64,000 nucleotides of DNA from Cyclobacteriaceae bacterium (GCA_029858965.1 JAOUDZ010000004.1:50625-114624); one strand, 5' to 3'. Shown: positions 17,931 through 26,885, counted from the stretch's first letter. Translations and numbers: made by a program. Notes: a model not told the origin generated them from the sequence alone.

Positions 17931-18707
17931 ATGAAGATGAATTATATATTAAAATTGATCTGTATGGGCACCGTCATACTGATCGTGATGGCGCGTTGTA
18001 CGAAGAATCCAAAAGTCATTGATGCTTCTTCAAACAACATCGGCACAGCGGAAGGTTCAGGTATTTTCTCTGAAGATCAACGGCCGGCAATTCCCGATTT
18101 GTCAAAACAATCGCTCGGATCTGACCTGCATACCGTTACCGTAGAAGAGGTACTACCAACCTCGCGTTATGTTTACCTTCGTGTAAAAGAGGGAAAGGAA
18201 GCGTTTTGGATTGCTACGAATAAGCAAGAAGTGTCGGTTGGGGAAATATATTTCTATCGTGGTGGTTTGATGAAAACCAACTTCGAAAGTAAAGAACACA
18301 AACGTGTATTCGATAGATTGTATTTGGTGTCCGCGATTGTGAAGGCAGATCATGGTAATCAAAGCACACCGATTGAATCGAAATCCTCCGGCACTAGGCC
18401 TGCGAAGGAGGTAGACGTAAAAGGCTCCGTTAAAATTGCAGATTTGGTGGCTAATCCGGCTAAGTATGCAGGAAAAACCATACAAATCAGCGGTCAATGT
18501 GTGAAGATCAATCCCAACATTATGGGCCGCAACTGGGTACACTTGCAGGACGGAAGCAAGGATGATTATGATCTGGTCATCACTTGTGCTGTCCAAATAC
18601 CCGTCGGGCATACGGTTACTTTGACTGGCAAAGTAGTACTCAATAAGGATTTTGGAGCTGGCTATCAGTATGATATTTTACTGGAAGAAGGGGCGATTGT
18701 GGAGTAG
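17931..18707 (+). CDS. Lipoprotein with C-terminal OB-fold (NrfJ-like) domain
   Basis: A 258-residue predicted lipoprotein; an ATG at 17937 is an equally possible start. The hydrophobic leader ends VIVMARC, with Cys as the likely lipidation site. Residues about 55-135 form a first beta domain with VEEVLPTSRYVYLRV. After a linker, residues about 163-258 (VKIADLVANPAKYAGKTI, then GRNWVHLQDGSKDDYDL) match the OB-fold domain found in NrfJ-like proteins, which often accompany multihaem cytochromes. It follows the barrel gene after 12 bases and is probably in the same operon. A fragment of its 3' end reappears near 20510-20530 in the collapsed duplicate. Its function is unknown; assembly or stabilisation of the redox complex is a guess. 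Confidence 0.68.
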   Translation: MKMNYILKLICMGTVILIVMARCTKNPKVIDASSNNIGTAEGSGIFSEDQRPAIPDLSKQSLGSDLHTVTVEEVLPTSRYVYLRVKEGKEAFWIATNKQEVSVGEIYFYRGGLMKTNFESKEHKRVFDRLYLVSAIVKADHGNQSTPIESKSSGTRPAKEVDVKGSVKIADLVANPAKYAGKTIQISGQCVKINPNIMGRNWVHLQDGSKDDYDLVITCAVQIPVGHTVTLTGKVVLNKDFGAGYQYDILLEEGAIVE

Positions 18708-18879
18708 ACAGATGGTCATTTAGGTATAAGCTTTCATTCAGTATGCAGTGTCATAAAAATGTTAACGTTGATCGTTTGCCTGTTGTATGCCGCCTTAGCC
18801 ATAGGCCTTTTGAGCTGGGGGGAAAGATTTCTATTCAGTACACTATTACCAAACATCAATGTATAGACTGTCATCAATA
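18708..18879 (+). pseudogene. Decayed duplicate of the 3' end of the 20-haem cytochrome gene
   Basis: These roughly 170 bases align with 13950-14230, the last 280 bases of the 20-haem gene, with an internal deletion of about 105 bases and several substitutions. Recognisable matches include AGATGGTC at the start, CAGTGTCA (a CxxCH remnant), and the final segment TGTATAGACTGTCATCAATAA, which still reads CIDCHQ-stop. The frame is broken upstream. The retained end contains the start region of the 19-haem gene, which may explain why it has persisted. Confidence 0.85.
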
Positions 18880-20316
18880 ATATTGGCACTCGTTGGCCTT
18901 CTTTGCCAAACCTATGCACAGTCGCCGCATGGCGATGCCCTTAAGCTGGATTGTGCGGCTTGTCATGACGCATCTGGATGGTTACCGGTGAGAGATACAC
19001 TTCACTTCGATCATAATGAGTCGAACTTCCCGCTAACGGGAAGCCATCAGCAGGCTGATTGTAAACAATGTCATACTTCGCTGGTCTTTGGAAGTGCTCC
19101 TTCACAATGCGTTGATTGTCATACCGATATTCATAGCATGTCCGTCGGTAATGATTGCGCCCGATGCCATACGCCACAAAGTTGGATCGTAGACAATATT
19201 CCGGAGCTGCATGAACAAAATGGATTTCCACTGGTAGGATCGCACAACACGCCAAGTTGTGCGCAATGCCATATCTCTGAGACCAGCTTAAAGTTTAATC
19301 CGATTGGAAATGATTGTATTAACTGTCACCGAGAAGATTATGCGGCGACGAATAACCCGGATCATCAGAAACTGGGTTTCTCTAGTGATTGTGTTGAGTG
19401 CCATGATCCTGCTTCTATAGGATGGACTGCGGAACTTCTTGAGCATGATTTTTTTCCGCTAACCATGGGGCACAATATTGCGGACTGTAAGCAATGCCAT
19501 TTGACAGAAAATTATGCCGATGCCTCTCCGGAGTGTGCGAGTTGCCATTTGGACAATTACTCAGCCACCACTAATCCCAATCACACAAACGCAGGCTTCT
19601 CTAACAACTGTGCTGAATGTCATACTACAGGTGGATGGACTCCGTCCTCTTTCGATCACAACACCGTATATCCATTGATAGGCGCGCACGATGCCGTAGC
19701 AAATAACTGCGTTCTCTGCCATGCAGATGGTTATTCAAATACACCCAATACCTGCGTAGGATGTCATTTGGATGATTATACAGCCACGACGAATCCGAAT
19801 CATGCGGACGCCAATTTCCCCAAGGATTGCGCGCAATGCCACGATGAGAAAGCCTGGATTCCAGCCGACTTCAACCATAATAGCATTTACCCGCTGACGG
19901 GTGCCCATGCCGCCATCGCCAATGATTGCGCACGCTGCCATGCTAACGGTTACGCCAATACACCCAATACCTGCGTAGGATGTCATTTGGATGATTATAA
20001 CAGTACTTCTCAACCCAATCACGCGAATGCCCAATTTCCTAAGGATTGTGCGCAATGTCACGATAATACGAGATGGGTACCGGCCAATTGGGATCACGAT
20101 GGTATGTATTTCCCCATATATAGTGGTAAACACAAAGAGGCGTGGAATTCATGCACGGACTGTCACACCAGTGCCAGCAATTATGCGGTGTTCAGTTGCA
20201 TTGATTGCCATCAACACAGCAATCAGGTTGAAGTAACGAACCAGCATCAGAATGTCAAGAATTTTGTCTACGCGAGCGCGGACTGTTTCTCATGCCACCC
20301 AAGAGGAACAAATTAA
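18859..20316 (+). CDS. Exported 19-haem cytochrome c, short paralogue with two trihaem modules
   Basis: A 485-residue exported cytochrome with 19 CxxCH sites, highly similar along its length to the 704-residue protein at 14209. The signal peptide is LSSIILALVGLLCQTYAQ. It has the same nine-haem N-terminal part and four-haem C-terminal part but only two of the 73-residue modules, so the length difference is exactly 219 residues. The ATG at 18859 again sits inside a CIDCHQ-stop sequence, here part of a pseudogene. Its frame is intact and its haem motifs are all kept, which suggests selection for function even though its duplicated neighbours decayed. It may be an alternative shorter wire or a dosage copy. 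Confidence 0.9.
   Translation: MYRLSSIILALVGLLCQTYAQSPHGDALKLDCAACHDASGWLPVRDTLHFDHNESNFPLTGSHQQADCKQCHTSLVFGSAPSQCVDCHTDIHSMSVGNDCARCHTPQSWIVDNIPELHEQNGFPLVGSHNTPSCAQCHISETSLKFNPIGNDCINCHREDYAATNNPDHQKLGFSSDCVECHDPASIGWTAELLEHDFFPLTMGHNIADCKQCHLTENYADASPECASCHLDNYSATTNPNHTNAGFSNNCAECHTTGGWTPSSFDHNTVYPLIGAHDAVANNCVLCHADGYSNTPNTCVGCHLDDYTATTNPNHADANFPKDCAQCHDEKAWIPADFNHNSIYPLTGAHAAIANDCARCHANGYANTPNTCVGCHLDDYNSTSQPNHANAQFPKDCAQCHDNTRWVPANWDHDGMYFPIYSGKHKEAWNSCTDCHTSASNYAVFSCIDCHQHSNQVEVTNQHQNVKNFVYASADCFSCHPRGTN
19609..20046 (+). repeat. Two tandem 219-bp trihaem units
   Basis: Units begin at 19609 and 19828, and the following CxQCHDNTRW block starts at 20047, so the period is 219 bases as in the longer paralogue. 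The first corresponds to the first module of the 704-residue protein (AECHTTGGW), and the second to its later PADFNHNSIYPL-type modules. Confidence 0.93.
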
Positions 20317-20318
20317 CG

Positions 20319-20530
20319 ATGATTTTGAAAAGCGTAACTATATTGTCATTGTTGTTTTTAAACGCCCCTTTTTGCTTTGGTCAAAACAATACTGAATTGC
20401 TGCTGGGCAGGTGATCTTTTTTACCTTCAGCCCAAGCTTTATTGTAAAAAATAAGCCTTTCGCTTTCGTACCAGATAACGAATAAAATATTTTGTTGCAG
20501 TTCTTCTGGAAGAAGGGGAGATTGTGCAAT
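20319..20530 (+). pseudogene. Collapsed duplicate of the beta-barrel and OB-lipoprotein genes
   Basis: Directly after the 19-haem gene, ATGATTTTGAAAAGCGTA (20319) matches the start of the barrel gene at 16326. The match continues through the signal peptide (FCFGQNNTE) and then frameshifts. Segments matching 16513-16555 and then the barrel gene's 3' end near 17805-17850 (CGTACCAGATAACGAA) follow. The last bases (CTTCTGGAAGAAGGGGAGAT) blend into the 3' end of the lipoprotein gene at 18679-18704. About 2.4 kb has shrunk to about 210 bases by internal deletions, and no functional product is possible. Confidence 0.85.
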
Positions 20531-20893
20531 GGGTCCTGATTAACTTTACACAATGAAACGTTTTAAGTAACCAATCTTATCGGTTGAATAATACATCACT
20601 TAAAATTCCTGTGAAGAACAAGCAACGATGCATGCAATATACCCCTCCACAGATGTAATCATAATCAGGTTCGTGCTGAATTATACCTGCGTGTTGGCGT
20701 TCTGTCCCTTACCGCAGGCATTGCCGCTTTGGCAAATAGGTTCTTGTTATGAATAAATAAACTATTGCCAAATTTTGATTGCAGCTTCTGCTCAATTGCT
20801 GGCATGCAAAATTCCCTGGAGTCGTATTGCTGAAATTAACTAAATTGGCCCGTCCACCTGCGCAATGCAAGGCGTGTTTTTCAAATTTAGTTT
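20531..20893. other. Intergenic region after the cytochrome block
   Basis: No gene or clear repeat was recognised in these 363 bases. It separates the decayed end of the tandem duplication from the CoA-transferase gene and should contain the promoter of the latter. No confident promoter box was assigned. Confidence 0.45.
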
Positions 20894-22240
20894 ATGAAAG
20901 ATGTACCACAGCTATCCGCTGAAGAGGCCGTAGCATTCGTAAAAGATGGAGATGTTTTATTGTGTGGCGGTTTCGGCATGACGGGCAATCCCGTTCATTT
21001 ACTTCATGCATTAGCAAACACGGATGTTAAGAACCTGACCTTCATCGGCAATAATGTCGGGGAACCTAACCTCGGGGGAGGTCGCTTGTTGTTAAATGGT
21101 CAAATAAAAAAGATGATCGGGTCTTTTTTTACAAGCAATCCTGACGCGGTCCAGGCGGCACAAAGCCAAAGCATTGAATATGAACTGCTCCCACAGGGAA
21201 CATTGGCGGAAGCAATCAGGGCCGGAGGTGCGGGTATTGGTGGATTTTATACGCCCACATCGGTTGGAACAGTTTTGGCAAAAGGCAGGGAGACAAAAAT
21301 AGTAGATGGTATCGAGCAGGTTTTTGTGAAAGGTATTCGTGGCAACATAGCATTCATCAGGGCGTGGAAAGCGGATACCGCGGGGAACCTTACCTATCGC
21401 ATGACGGAGCGGAATTTTAACCCCTCCATGGCAATGGCGGCAGACCTTGTTGTTGCCGAAGTAGAAGAGATCGTAAATGTAGGAGAGATTGATCCCAATT
21501 TTGTCCATACACCCGGTTGCTTTGTTGACCACCTTGTACAGGCACATATTACACCCGAATACCTGGGAACCTCTTCTTCTGTTGGTTCAGCTAAAAAAGT
21601 AAGTGAATCGAGAATAAACATGGCCAGGCGCGCTTTAGCTGAACTGAAGCGTGGTGATGTCGTCAACCTCGGGATTGGTATTCCAACACTGGTATCTGAC
21701 TTCATCAAGCCTACAGATGGTATTATTCTCCATACTGAAAATGGAATGCTAGGTGTTGGCCCAAGCCCTTCTGATGGTGGCGGCGCAATGGATTACCCTG
21801 TTAATGCAGGAAAAATTCCCGTCACCGCTTTACCCGGAAGCAGCTACTTTGATAGTTGTGACTCGTTTGCCATGATCAGGGGAGGTCATGTGGATGTCGC
21901 CATCATGGGAGGTCTGGAAGTCGACGCGAGAGGAAATCTTGCCAACTGGGCAGTTCCTGGAAAGCCACTGCTCGGAGTCGGTGGTGCAATGGATTTGGCT
22001 ACCGGCGCAAAGAGATTAATAATCACACTCACGCATACCAATCCCGATGGAACTTCCAAGATTGTTCCGGCTTGTACGCTGCCGATTACTGCCGTTGAAG
22101 CCGTTGATGTTGTGATTACAGATTTAGCCGTTTTTATTTGTGATCTGAGCAAACTGGTATTGATTGAGCTTATGCCGGGCGCAACGCTGGAAGAGGTCAG
22201 GGCTAAAACGAAGGCAAAGTTTATAGAGAAACTCAAATAA
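20894..22240 (+). CDS. 3-oxoacid CoA-transferase, fused A and B subunits
   Basis: A 448-residue family I CoA-transferase in which the alpha part (residues about 1-225) and beta part (about 235-448) are fused, as in SCOT-type enzymes. It moves CoA between a donor such as succinyl-CoA and a 3-oxo acid such as acetoacetate in the cytoplasm. The alpha part shows the glycine-rich CoA-binding segment [13 protein letters not shown] and [10 protein letters not shown]. The beta part shows [12 protein letters not shown] and the catalytic glutamate in [11 protein letters not shown] (near 290). The exact acyl substrate cannot be read from these motifs. No partner genes of ketone-body or amino-acid breakdown adjoin it. 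A palindromic repeat at 22259 lies 18 bases after the stop. Confidence 0.87.
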   Translation: MKDVPQLSAEEAVAFVKDGDVLLCGGFGMTGNPVHLLHALANTDVKNLTFIGNNVGEPNLGGGRLLLNGQIKKMIGSFFTSNPDAVQAAQSQSIEYELLPQGTLAEAIRAGGAGIGGFYTPTSVGTVLAKGRETKIVDGIEQVFVKGIRGNIAFIRAWKADTAGNLTYRMTERNFNPSMAMAADLVVAEVEEIVNVGEIDPNFVHTPGCFVDHLVQAHITPEYLGTSSSVGSAKKVSESRINMARRALAELKRGDVVNLGIGIPTLVSDFIKPTDGIILHTENGMLGVGPSPSDGGGAMDYPVNAGKIPVTALPGSSYFDSCDSFAMIRGGHVDVAIMGGLEVDARGNLANWAVPGKPLLGVGGAMDLATGAKRLIITLTHTNPDGTSKIVPACTLPITAVEAVDVVITDLAVFICDLSKLVLIELMPGATLEEVRAKTKAKFIEKLK

Positions 22241-22258
22241 AACTTCTGATAGACAACA

Positions 22259-22334
22259 GGCGCAAGCGTCTCGCTTGCGCCCACAACCTAGTCAGTGTCC
22301 CACTGAAATGTAAATCATTTCAAACATAAATCAA
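22259..22334. repeat. REP-like palindromic repeat, type A (76 bp)
   Basis: A near-perfect hairpin with 10-base arms (GGCGCAAGCG, 22259-22268, and CGCTTGCGCC, 22272-22281, loop TCT) is followed by a tail containing GTGTCCCACTGAA and ending in AAATCAA. The same hairpin-plus-tail layout occurs at 31624 and 31734. It sits just after the CoA-transferase stop and could also act as a transcription terminator, although no T-run follows. Confidence 0.8.
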
Positions 22335-22437
22335 CATGGGTTGGCGTCGGCGGATAGTAGATCTTATACTTTTAGCTCACTAATTTGGACAACGACTTTC
22401 CGGGTGTAAATTTACAGAAATCACATTCAATCAAATG

Positions 22438-22457
22438 GCGCAAGCGTCGCATGTGTT
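22438..22457. repeat. Half copy of the GCGCAAGCG repeat
   Basis: GGCGCAAGCGTCGCATGTGT carries the left arm and part of the loop of the family seen at 22259, but the right arm is lost. It lies 19 bases upstream of the DUF3144 gene. Confidence 0.55.
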
Positions 22458-22475
22458 TACAAAATTGAAAAAAGT

Positions 22476-22739
22476 ATGAGTGGGGAAAATGACAAAATAC
22501 CGCGTTCTGTAATGGCCGACAAGTTCATCGCGCTAGCGAACGAATTCACTGAAACTGAACCCAAAGAACGGGTCGGCGCTGCCATTATGTTTGCTGCCGC
22601 CAGATATAATGCGTTTGAGGCCTCAGGAAAATCCAGCAACCTATTAAAGGATAAGGGTGACGTACTGAATTGGTACAGTAAAGAATACCAAAGAATGCTG
22701 GACGCAAACATTGATGATTTGATAGCGATGAAATCTTAG
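22476..22739 (+). CDS. DUF3144 family small protein
   Basis: An 87-residue soluble protein matching the DUF3144 family in length and layout: MADKFIALANEF, then VGAAIMFAAARYNAF, then YSKEYQRMLDANIDDLI. It is mostly helical, with no signal peptide. The function of the family is unknown. A degenerate palindromic repeat lies just upstream and the MpaB/DUF2236-like gene starts 62 bases downstream. Confidence 0.8.
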   Translation: MSGENDKIPRSVMADKFIALANEFTETEPKERVGAAIMFAAARYNAFEASGKSSNLLKDKGDVLNWYSKEYQRMLDANIDDLIAMKS

Positions 22740-22801
22740 CATGTTTGATCTTGAACATTTTGTAGCATTCTGCGCTTTTATAAGACGGTAGAACCCTTGC
22801 T

Positions 22802-23833
22802 ATGAAAACCACTAAAACTTTTTTGGATAAACAACGTCTTCTGGGAGATCATGACGCTGATCATTTGGTCCAAAACATCTTCCTGGGTAATAAACAATCT
22901 GATTTGTACAGGTTCCTCCAATTGTCAGTAAGTGAAATTGAAAAGGCAAGAAAATCAAGTCGTGTAAAGGAATTTCTACTAAGAAAGCATCAGCAACCTG
23001 TTTGGTTTGATGCAGGCAGGCTTCTACGCGGTCAACAGGTCTTTGAAACATATGCCGCTGAGATGATGACTTTGCTTGGTGTGCTGGCGTTGCCGTATTG
23101 CTACGCTGGTACGCCGGGAAACAAAGCACTCTACCTATCTGATAAGATGCGTCAATCTCCCGGCAAACGATTGACAGATACTGCGCAGTTTATCATCAGC
23201 GTCTCAACACCGGGCAATCTCACCGCAGATAATATTGGACCTGTTCAAATCAACAAGACAAGGCTCATTCATGCTATTGCCCGCTACCATATACAAAAAG
23301 GAAATTGGGATATGGATTGGGGACTTCCCATTAACCAGGAAGATATGGCTGGTACTAACCTTGCGTTCTCTTATATTATTTTGGGAGGATTAAATCAGTC
23401 TGGTTTTGAACTGTCCGTTAAACAAAAAGAGGATTTTATTTTCTTATGGCGTTACATCGGATATCAACTTGGAATTGATGAAAACTTGTTACCAAGTTCA
23501 TTGAAGGAGGCCTCTCTCCTTACGAATGTAATTAAACAGCGCAATTTCAAAAGCTCATTTGAAGGAATCGAACTCACCAGGGAGTTGCTACACTACTATC
23601 GGTCCATTGTACCTTCAGATAAGGCCTATTTTGTTGACGCTCAGGTGCGCTATTTTTTGGGTGCCGAAATTTCCAGCTTTATTGGCCTGCAGTCAGAATA
23701 CTTCAAGGACATGATCACCAACTTTATGAACTCCATTAAGGAGGTGCAGAATTTTCTATTTGCACACAAGAGCAGTTATGGGGCAATGATTGCCAATCAT
23801 CGCCAGTTGGTGAGTAAACTTGAAGGACGATAA
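22802..23833 (+). CDS. Oxygenase MpaB/DUF2236 family protein (latex-clearing-protein-like)
   Basis: A 343-residue, largely helical protein of the DUF2236 family, which includes MpaB-type oxygenases and haem b-dependent rubber oxygenase Lcp. The segment NKTRLIHAIARYHIQKG near 157-175 matches the conserved Arg/His region in which Lcp-type proteins place the axial haem histidine. GLPINQEDMAGTNLAF (near 182-198) is a second typical segment. There is no signal peptide, so it is probably cytoplasmic. The substrate is unknown, and haem binding is a family-based expectation. The next gene on the same strand begins after 172 bases. Confidence 0.75.
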   Translation: MKTTKTFLDKQRLLGDHDADHLVQNIFLGNKQSDLYRFLQLSVSEIEKARKSSRVKEFLLRKHQQPVWFDAGRLLRGQQVFETYAAEMMTLLGVLALPYCYAGTPGNKALYLSDKMRQSPGKRLTDTAQFIISVSTPGNLTADNIGPVQINKTRLIHAIARYHIQKGNWDMDWGLPINQEDMAGTNLAFSYIILGGLNQSGFELSVKQKEDFIFLWRYIGYQLGIDENLLPSSLKEASLLTNVIKQRNFKSSFEGIELTRELLHYYRSIVPSDKAYFVDAQVRYFLGAEISSFIGLQSEYFKDMITNFMNSIKEVQNFLFAHKSSYGAMIANHRQLVSKLEGR

Positions 23834-24005
23834 CATCAGAAGAAAGAGGATACTTGTAGGGAATTCTTCAGGTATTGGCTCAACTTAATGCAATTCACGT
23901 TTTTACTTGCTGCCTGCCGTAACGCGCCTTATGCATGCCTTTCGGCAGGATTTTGATTTGATAGTGCTTTTTCCTTATTTGATTAATGCTACCAAACAAA
24001 TCCAA

Positions 24006-25202
24006 ATGAGACGATTTTCAAGCATCCTAACCTTAACAGGTATTCTAATCTTCACAGGTCATACAATTGTTGCACAAGTTACAGACAGCGAGCTCAAGGA
24101 GAGATTTCAAAAGCGATCCACCCAAATGGAGCAAGAAGGGTTAGCAGAGCCATTCAAAGGAATAACAACGGATGGCACCGTTCAGAAGGGAATTTTTAAA
24201 ATCAAGGCAACCGGTGTTACAACAGAACCTGTTTTCAAGGCTGCGACGAGTTTTCTGAAATCATTAAATTCCGATCAGAAGAAACGGACAAAGTTCGTGG
24301 TTGATGATAGCGAATGGCGTAAATGGATGAACCAACACTTTTATGTTCGCCAGGGAGTGGGCTTTTATGAGATGTCAGAAGAGCAGCGGAAAGCTGCATT
24401 TGACTTGATGCATGCTTCTCTTAGTGCCAAGGGACTAAAGTTGAGCGAGGACATCATGAAACTGAACCATACATTGGGTGAAATAAACAATAACTTCCAG
24501 GAGTACGGTGAGTGGCTCTACTGGATCACCATCATGGGTGAACCTTCTGAAACAGAGCCATGGGGATGGCAGATGGATGGCCATCATTTAATCATTAACT
24601 ACTTTGTATTGGGAGATCAGGTGGTCATGACACCCTTTTTTGTTGGATCAGAGCCTGTAATCGCTGAGACCGGGAAATACAAAGGCACAACGATACTGCA
24701 GGAGGAGCAGCAAGCTGGACTGAATATGCTTAGGTCGCTGAACAATGATCAAATGAAGGATGCTGTCATTCAGGTATCAAAAGACGGCAATAATAATTTG
24801 ACGGAGGCTTTTAGAGATAACGTGGTTTTGGATTATGCCGGTGCATCAGTTTCCTCTTTTTCGGCGGATCAAAAAAAACGACTGCTCGCGCTGATCGGAC
24901 TTTATGTTGACAATATGGACGACGGCCACGCAAAAGTGAAAATGGATGAAGTCAAACAGTATATTGACCAAACATATTTTGCGTGGATTGGTGGCAGTGA
25001 TGACAAGTCTGTCTATTACTACCGGGTGCACAGCCCGGTTATCCTGATTGAGTTTGATCACCAACGACCGGTTGCAACGAGACAGTTGTATGGCACTGAT
25101 CCGCACAGGCAGCATGTCCATGTCGTTGTAAGAACACCCAATGGTAATGATTATGGAACTGATCTGTTGAGGCAGCATTACCAGCAGCACCCGCACAAAT
25201 AA
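24006..25202 (+). CDS. Exported DUF3500 family protein
   Basis: A 398-residue exported protein. The ATG at 24006 is preferred over the longer open frame because it gives a signal peptide (MRRFSSILTLTGILIFTG...VAQ). It is a full-length DUF3500 protein: WRKWMNQHFYVRQGVGFYEM, GEPSETEPWGWQMDGHHLI, and the C-terminal SPVILIEFDHQRPVA with HRQHVHVVVRTPNGNDYG. The conserved acidic and histidine residues suggest metal binding or catalysis, but the family has no firmly established function known to me. It lies upstream of the AraC gene with 68 bases between. Confidence 0.85.
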   Translation: MRRFSSILTLTGILIFTGHTIVAQVTDSELKERFQKRSTQMEQEGLAEPFKGITTDGTVQKGIFKIKATGVTTEPVFKAATSFLKSLNSDQKKRTKFVVDDSEWRKWMNQHFYVRQGVGFYEMSEEQRKAAFDLMHASLSAKGLKLSEDIMKLNHTLGEINNNFQEYGEWLYWITIMGEPSETEPWGWQMDGHHLIINYFVLGDQVVMTPFFVGSEPVIAETGKYKGTTILQEEQQAGLNMLRSLNNDQMKDAVIQVSKDGNNNLTEAFRDNVVLDYAGASVSSFSADQKKRLLALIGLYVDNMDDGHAKVKMDEVKQYIDQTYFAWIGGSDDKSVYYYRVHSPVILIEFDHQRPVATRQLYGTDPHRQHVHVVVRTPNGNDYGTDLLRQHYQQHPHK

Positions 25203-25270
25203 ACCTCCGTGGTAAGCTCGAGTCTAAAAAGATTAAATCATTATCTTTAATTGAAAAAAGTATTGGACAG

Positions 25271-26134
25271 ATGCTTAATTTCTATAAGATCGTAAAGGAA
25301 AACTTAAGTTTTAATCGATTTGAATTTAAGGAAACAGTTTGCCTGGAATACACATGCCCACTCGAGGCGGAACAAATTGGTATTTTTTCAAAAAATGATT
25401 ATTTGGTGCATGTTCTTAGCGGAAAGAAGACCTACAAGACTTTGCACGGTGAATGGACGCTGCTGCCGGGACAAACCCTTTATCTGAAGAAGGGAGCTGA
25501 GGTTATCCATCAGTATTTTGATGATGAATATTGTATGCTTGGCTTCTTTATTACTGATGACTTGATTAGAGAAACATATAAGGAAGTAAGCCGACAGACG
25601 AACCTGAACCTTCGCAAGGAAGCAGTAGAATTTACCGCGGCCGAAGTTCAACCTTCAAGCTTTCTGGAAGGATACTTTCATTCAATGCTAACCTATTTCC
25701 GAGGTGAAAACCGTCCGCCGGACCATATATTGGTTCTTAAACTTAAAGAGCTGTTGATTACGCTGATGAATTGTGATCCGGTGCTTACTGCTTATTTCAA
25801 AATACTTGCAGCAGCGGATAAACCCTCCTTGCAACAAATCATGGAAAATAATTTCTGTTTCAATCTCAGGCTCGAGGACTATGCAGAAATATCCCATCGA
25901 AGTCTTTCTACCTTTAAAAGGGATTTCCAGGAACAATTTGGTGAGTCTCCTGGTAAGTGGATATTAAAACGCAGAATTCACCATGCAGCCAATATTATTG
26001 CCAACTCAAATTTGAGCGTGTCTCAGGTGGCCTATGAATCCGGGTTTGAAGATTTGTCGCACTTCAGCAGGGTATTCAAAAAAATGATCGGAGCAAATCC
26101 AACAGATTACAAGAAGTCAATAACAAGCGCCTGA
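25271..26134 (+). CDS. AraC family transcriptional regulator
   Basis: A 287-residue regulator. The N-terminal half is a cupin-like effector domain (VLSGKKTYKTLHGEWTLLPG, typical of the AraC_N type). The C-terminal 100 residues form the double helix-turn-helix: MENNFCFNLRLEDYAEIS with RSLSTFKRDFQEQFGESPG, then the second helix pair VSQVAYESGFEDLSHFSRVF followed by GANPTDYK. It probably senses a small ligand and activates nearby genes. The neighbouring cysteine-dioxygenase-like gene starts 98 bases downstream on the same strand and is a candidate target, but this is inferred from position. Confidence 0.9.
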   Translation: MLNFYKIVKENLSFNRFEFKETVCLEYTCPLEAEQIGIFSKNDYLVHVLSGKKTYKTLHGEWTLLPGQTLYLKKGAEVIHQYFDDEYCMLGFFITDDLIRETYKEVSRQTNLNLRKEAVEFTAAEVQPSSFLEGYFHSMLTYFRGENRPPDHILVLKLKELLITLMNCDPVLTAYFKILAAADKPSLQQIMENNFCFNLRLEDYAEISHRSLSTFKRDFQEQFGESPGKWILKRRIHHAANIIANSNLSVSQVAYESGFEDLSHFSRVFKKMIGANPTDYKKSITSA

Positions 26135-26205
26135 TATGCAATATTGGACTGATTAGTCAAGTTAACGACCTTTTCAGCCAAACTTGGCGCCACAATAGTT
26201 CTCTC

Positions 26206-26226
26206 CTTTGTATTGTCAAACAAGAG
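26206..26226 (+). promoter_or_regulatory. 21-base leader sequence shared with 29737-29757
   Basis: CTTTGTATTGTCAAACAAGAG ends six bases before the ATG at 26233. It recurs at 29737-29757 with one difference. It may combine a -7-type TTTG element with the ribosome-binding region of the cupin gene. No function has been shown. Confidence 0.4.
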
Positions 26227-26232
26227 CGAACT

Positions 26233-26877
26233 ATGAAAACAACAACCAATCATCAGCCCAGGGGACAACACAGCATATTTAATTCATCCCTTTTTGTTGA
26301 ATCAAAAAAAGCATTTGGCTGGATTTCGGCGTATGGTGTCGGACAGCACAGTGCTGCCGATTTTAATCCCTCATCAACTGCCACGGACCTGTTGACAGCC
26401 AACGCCAAATACCAAATGGCACTCGGACAAATTCCTGACCTTTGGCAGGTATGCTTTGATTTGTATTCTACCTTCAACAACGCGGATGCTCCCTTCAACG
26501 CACTGCAGTTTATCCCTGTTCTAAGGAAATTGAATTCTATTAGTGAGGCAGAAATGGAGCTGTTTTTACGTAATCCGGAAACCAATCATATATTGATTCA
26601 TAATGAATTAATAAAAGTGGTGCTGATTCACTGGCACCCCGGAAAAACCAGTGGTATTCATGGTCATCCTAAAGGAGGGTGTGTCTTTAAAGTTTTGTAC
26701 GGAAGCATAGAAGAAATGCGATATACATCCGGACCTTCGCCACAACTTTTGTCTGTTAGCAAGTGTGAAAAAGGGGCTATGGGATACATTGATGATCAAA
26801 TGGCATACCATGCAGTGGGTAATCCTTTTGAAACATCTGCCGTCAGTTTACATGTCTATACACCGGGACCGAAGTAA
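26233..26877 (+). CDS. Cysteine dioxygenase-like cupin protein
   Basis: A 214-residue cupin. HWHPGKTSGIHGHPKGGC followed by FKVLYGSIEE (residues about 135-165) resembles the first cupin motif of type I cysteine dioxygenase, where two histidines bind Fe(II). A later histidine in MAYHAVGNPF (about 194) fits the third ligand, and SLHVYTPG is the typical CDO end. It may oxidise cysteine or a related thiol to a sulfinate in the cytoplasm. The specific thiol cannot be told from the sequence. Two palindromic repeats lie between its stop and the convergent cyclase gene. Confidence 0.78.
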   Translation: MKTTTNHQPRGQHSIFNSSLFVESKKAFGWISAYGVGQHSAADFNPSSTATDLLTANAKYQMALGQIPDLWQVCFDLYSTFNNADAPFNALQFIPVLRKLNSISEAEMELFLRNPETNHILIHNELIKVVLIHWHPGKTSGIHGHPKGGCVFKVLYGSIEEMRYTSGPSPQLLSVSKCEKGAMGYIDDQMAYHAVGNPFETSAVSLHVYTPGPK

Positions 26878-26885
26878 TAATAACT

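Noticed and set aside
22259..22281. Palindromic repeats as CRISPR repeats
   Set aside because: Copies are dispersed singly over 40 kb, not in regular arrays, and fold as hairpins typical of REP elements.
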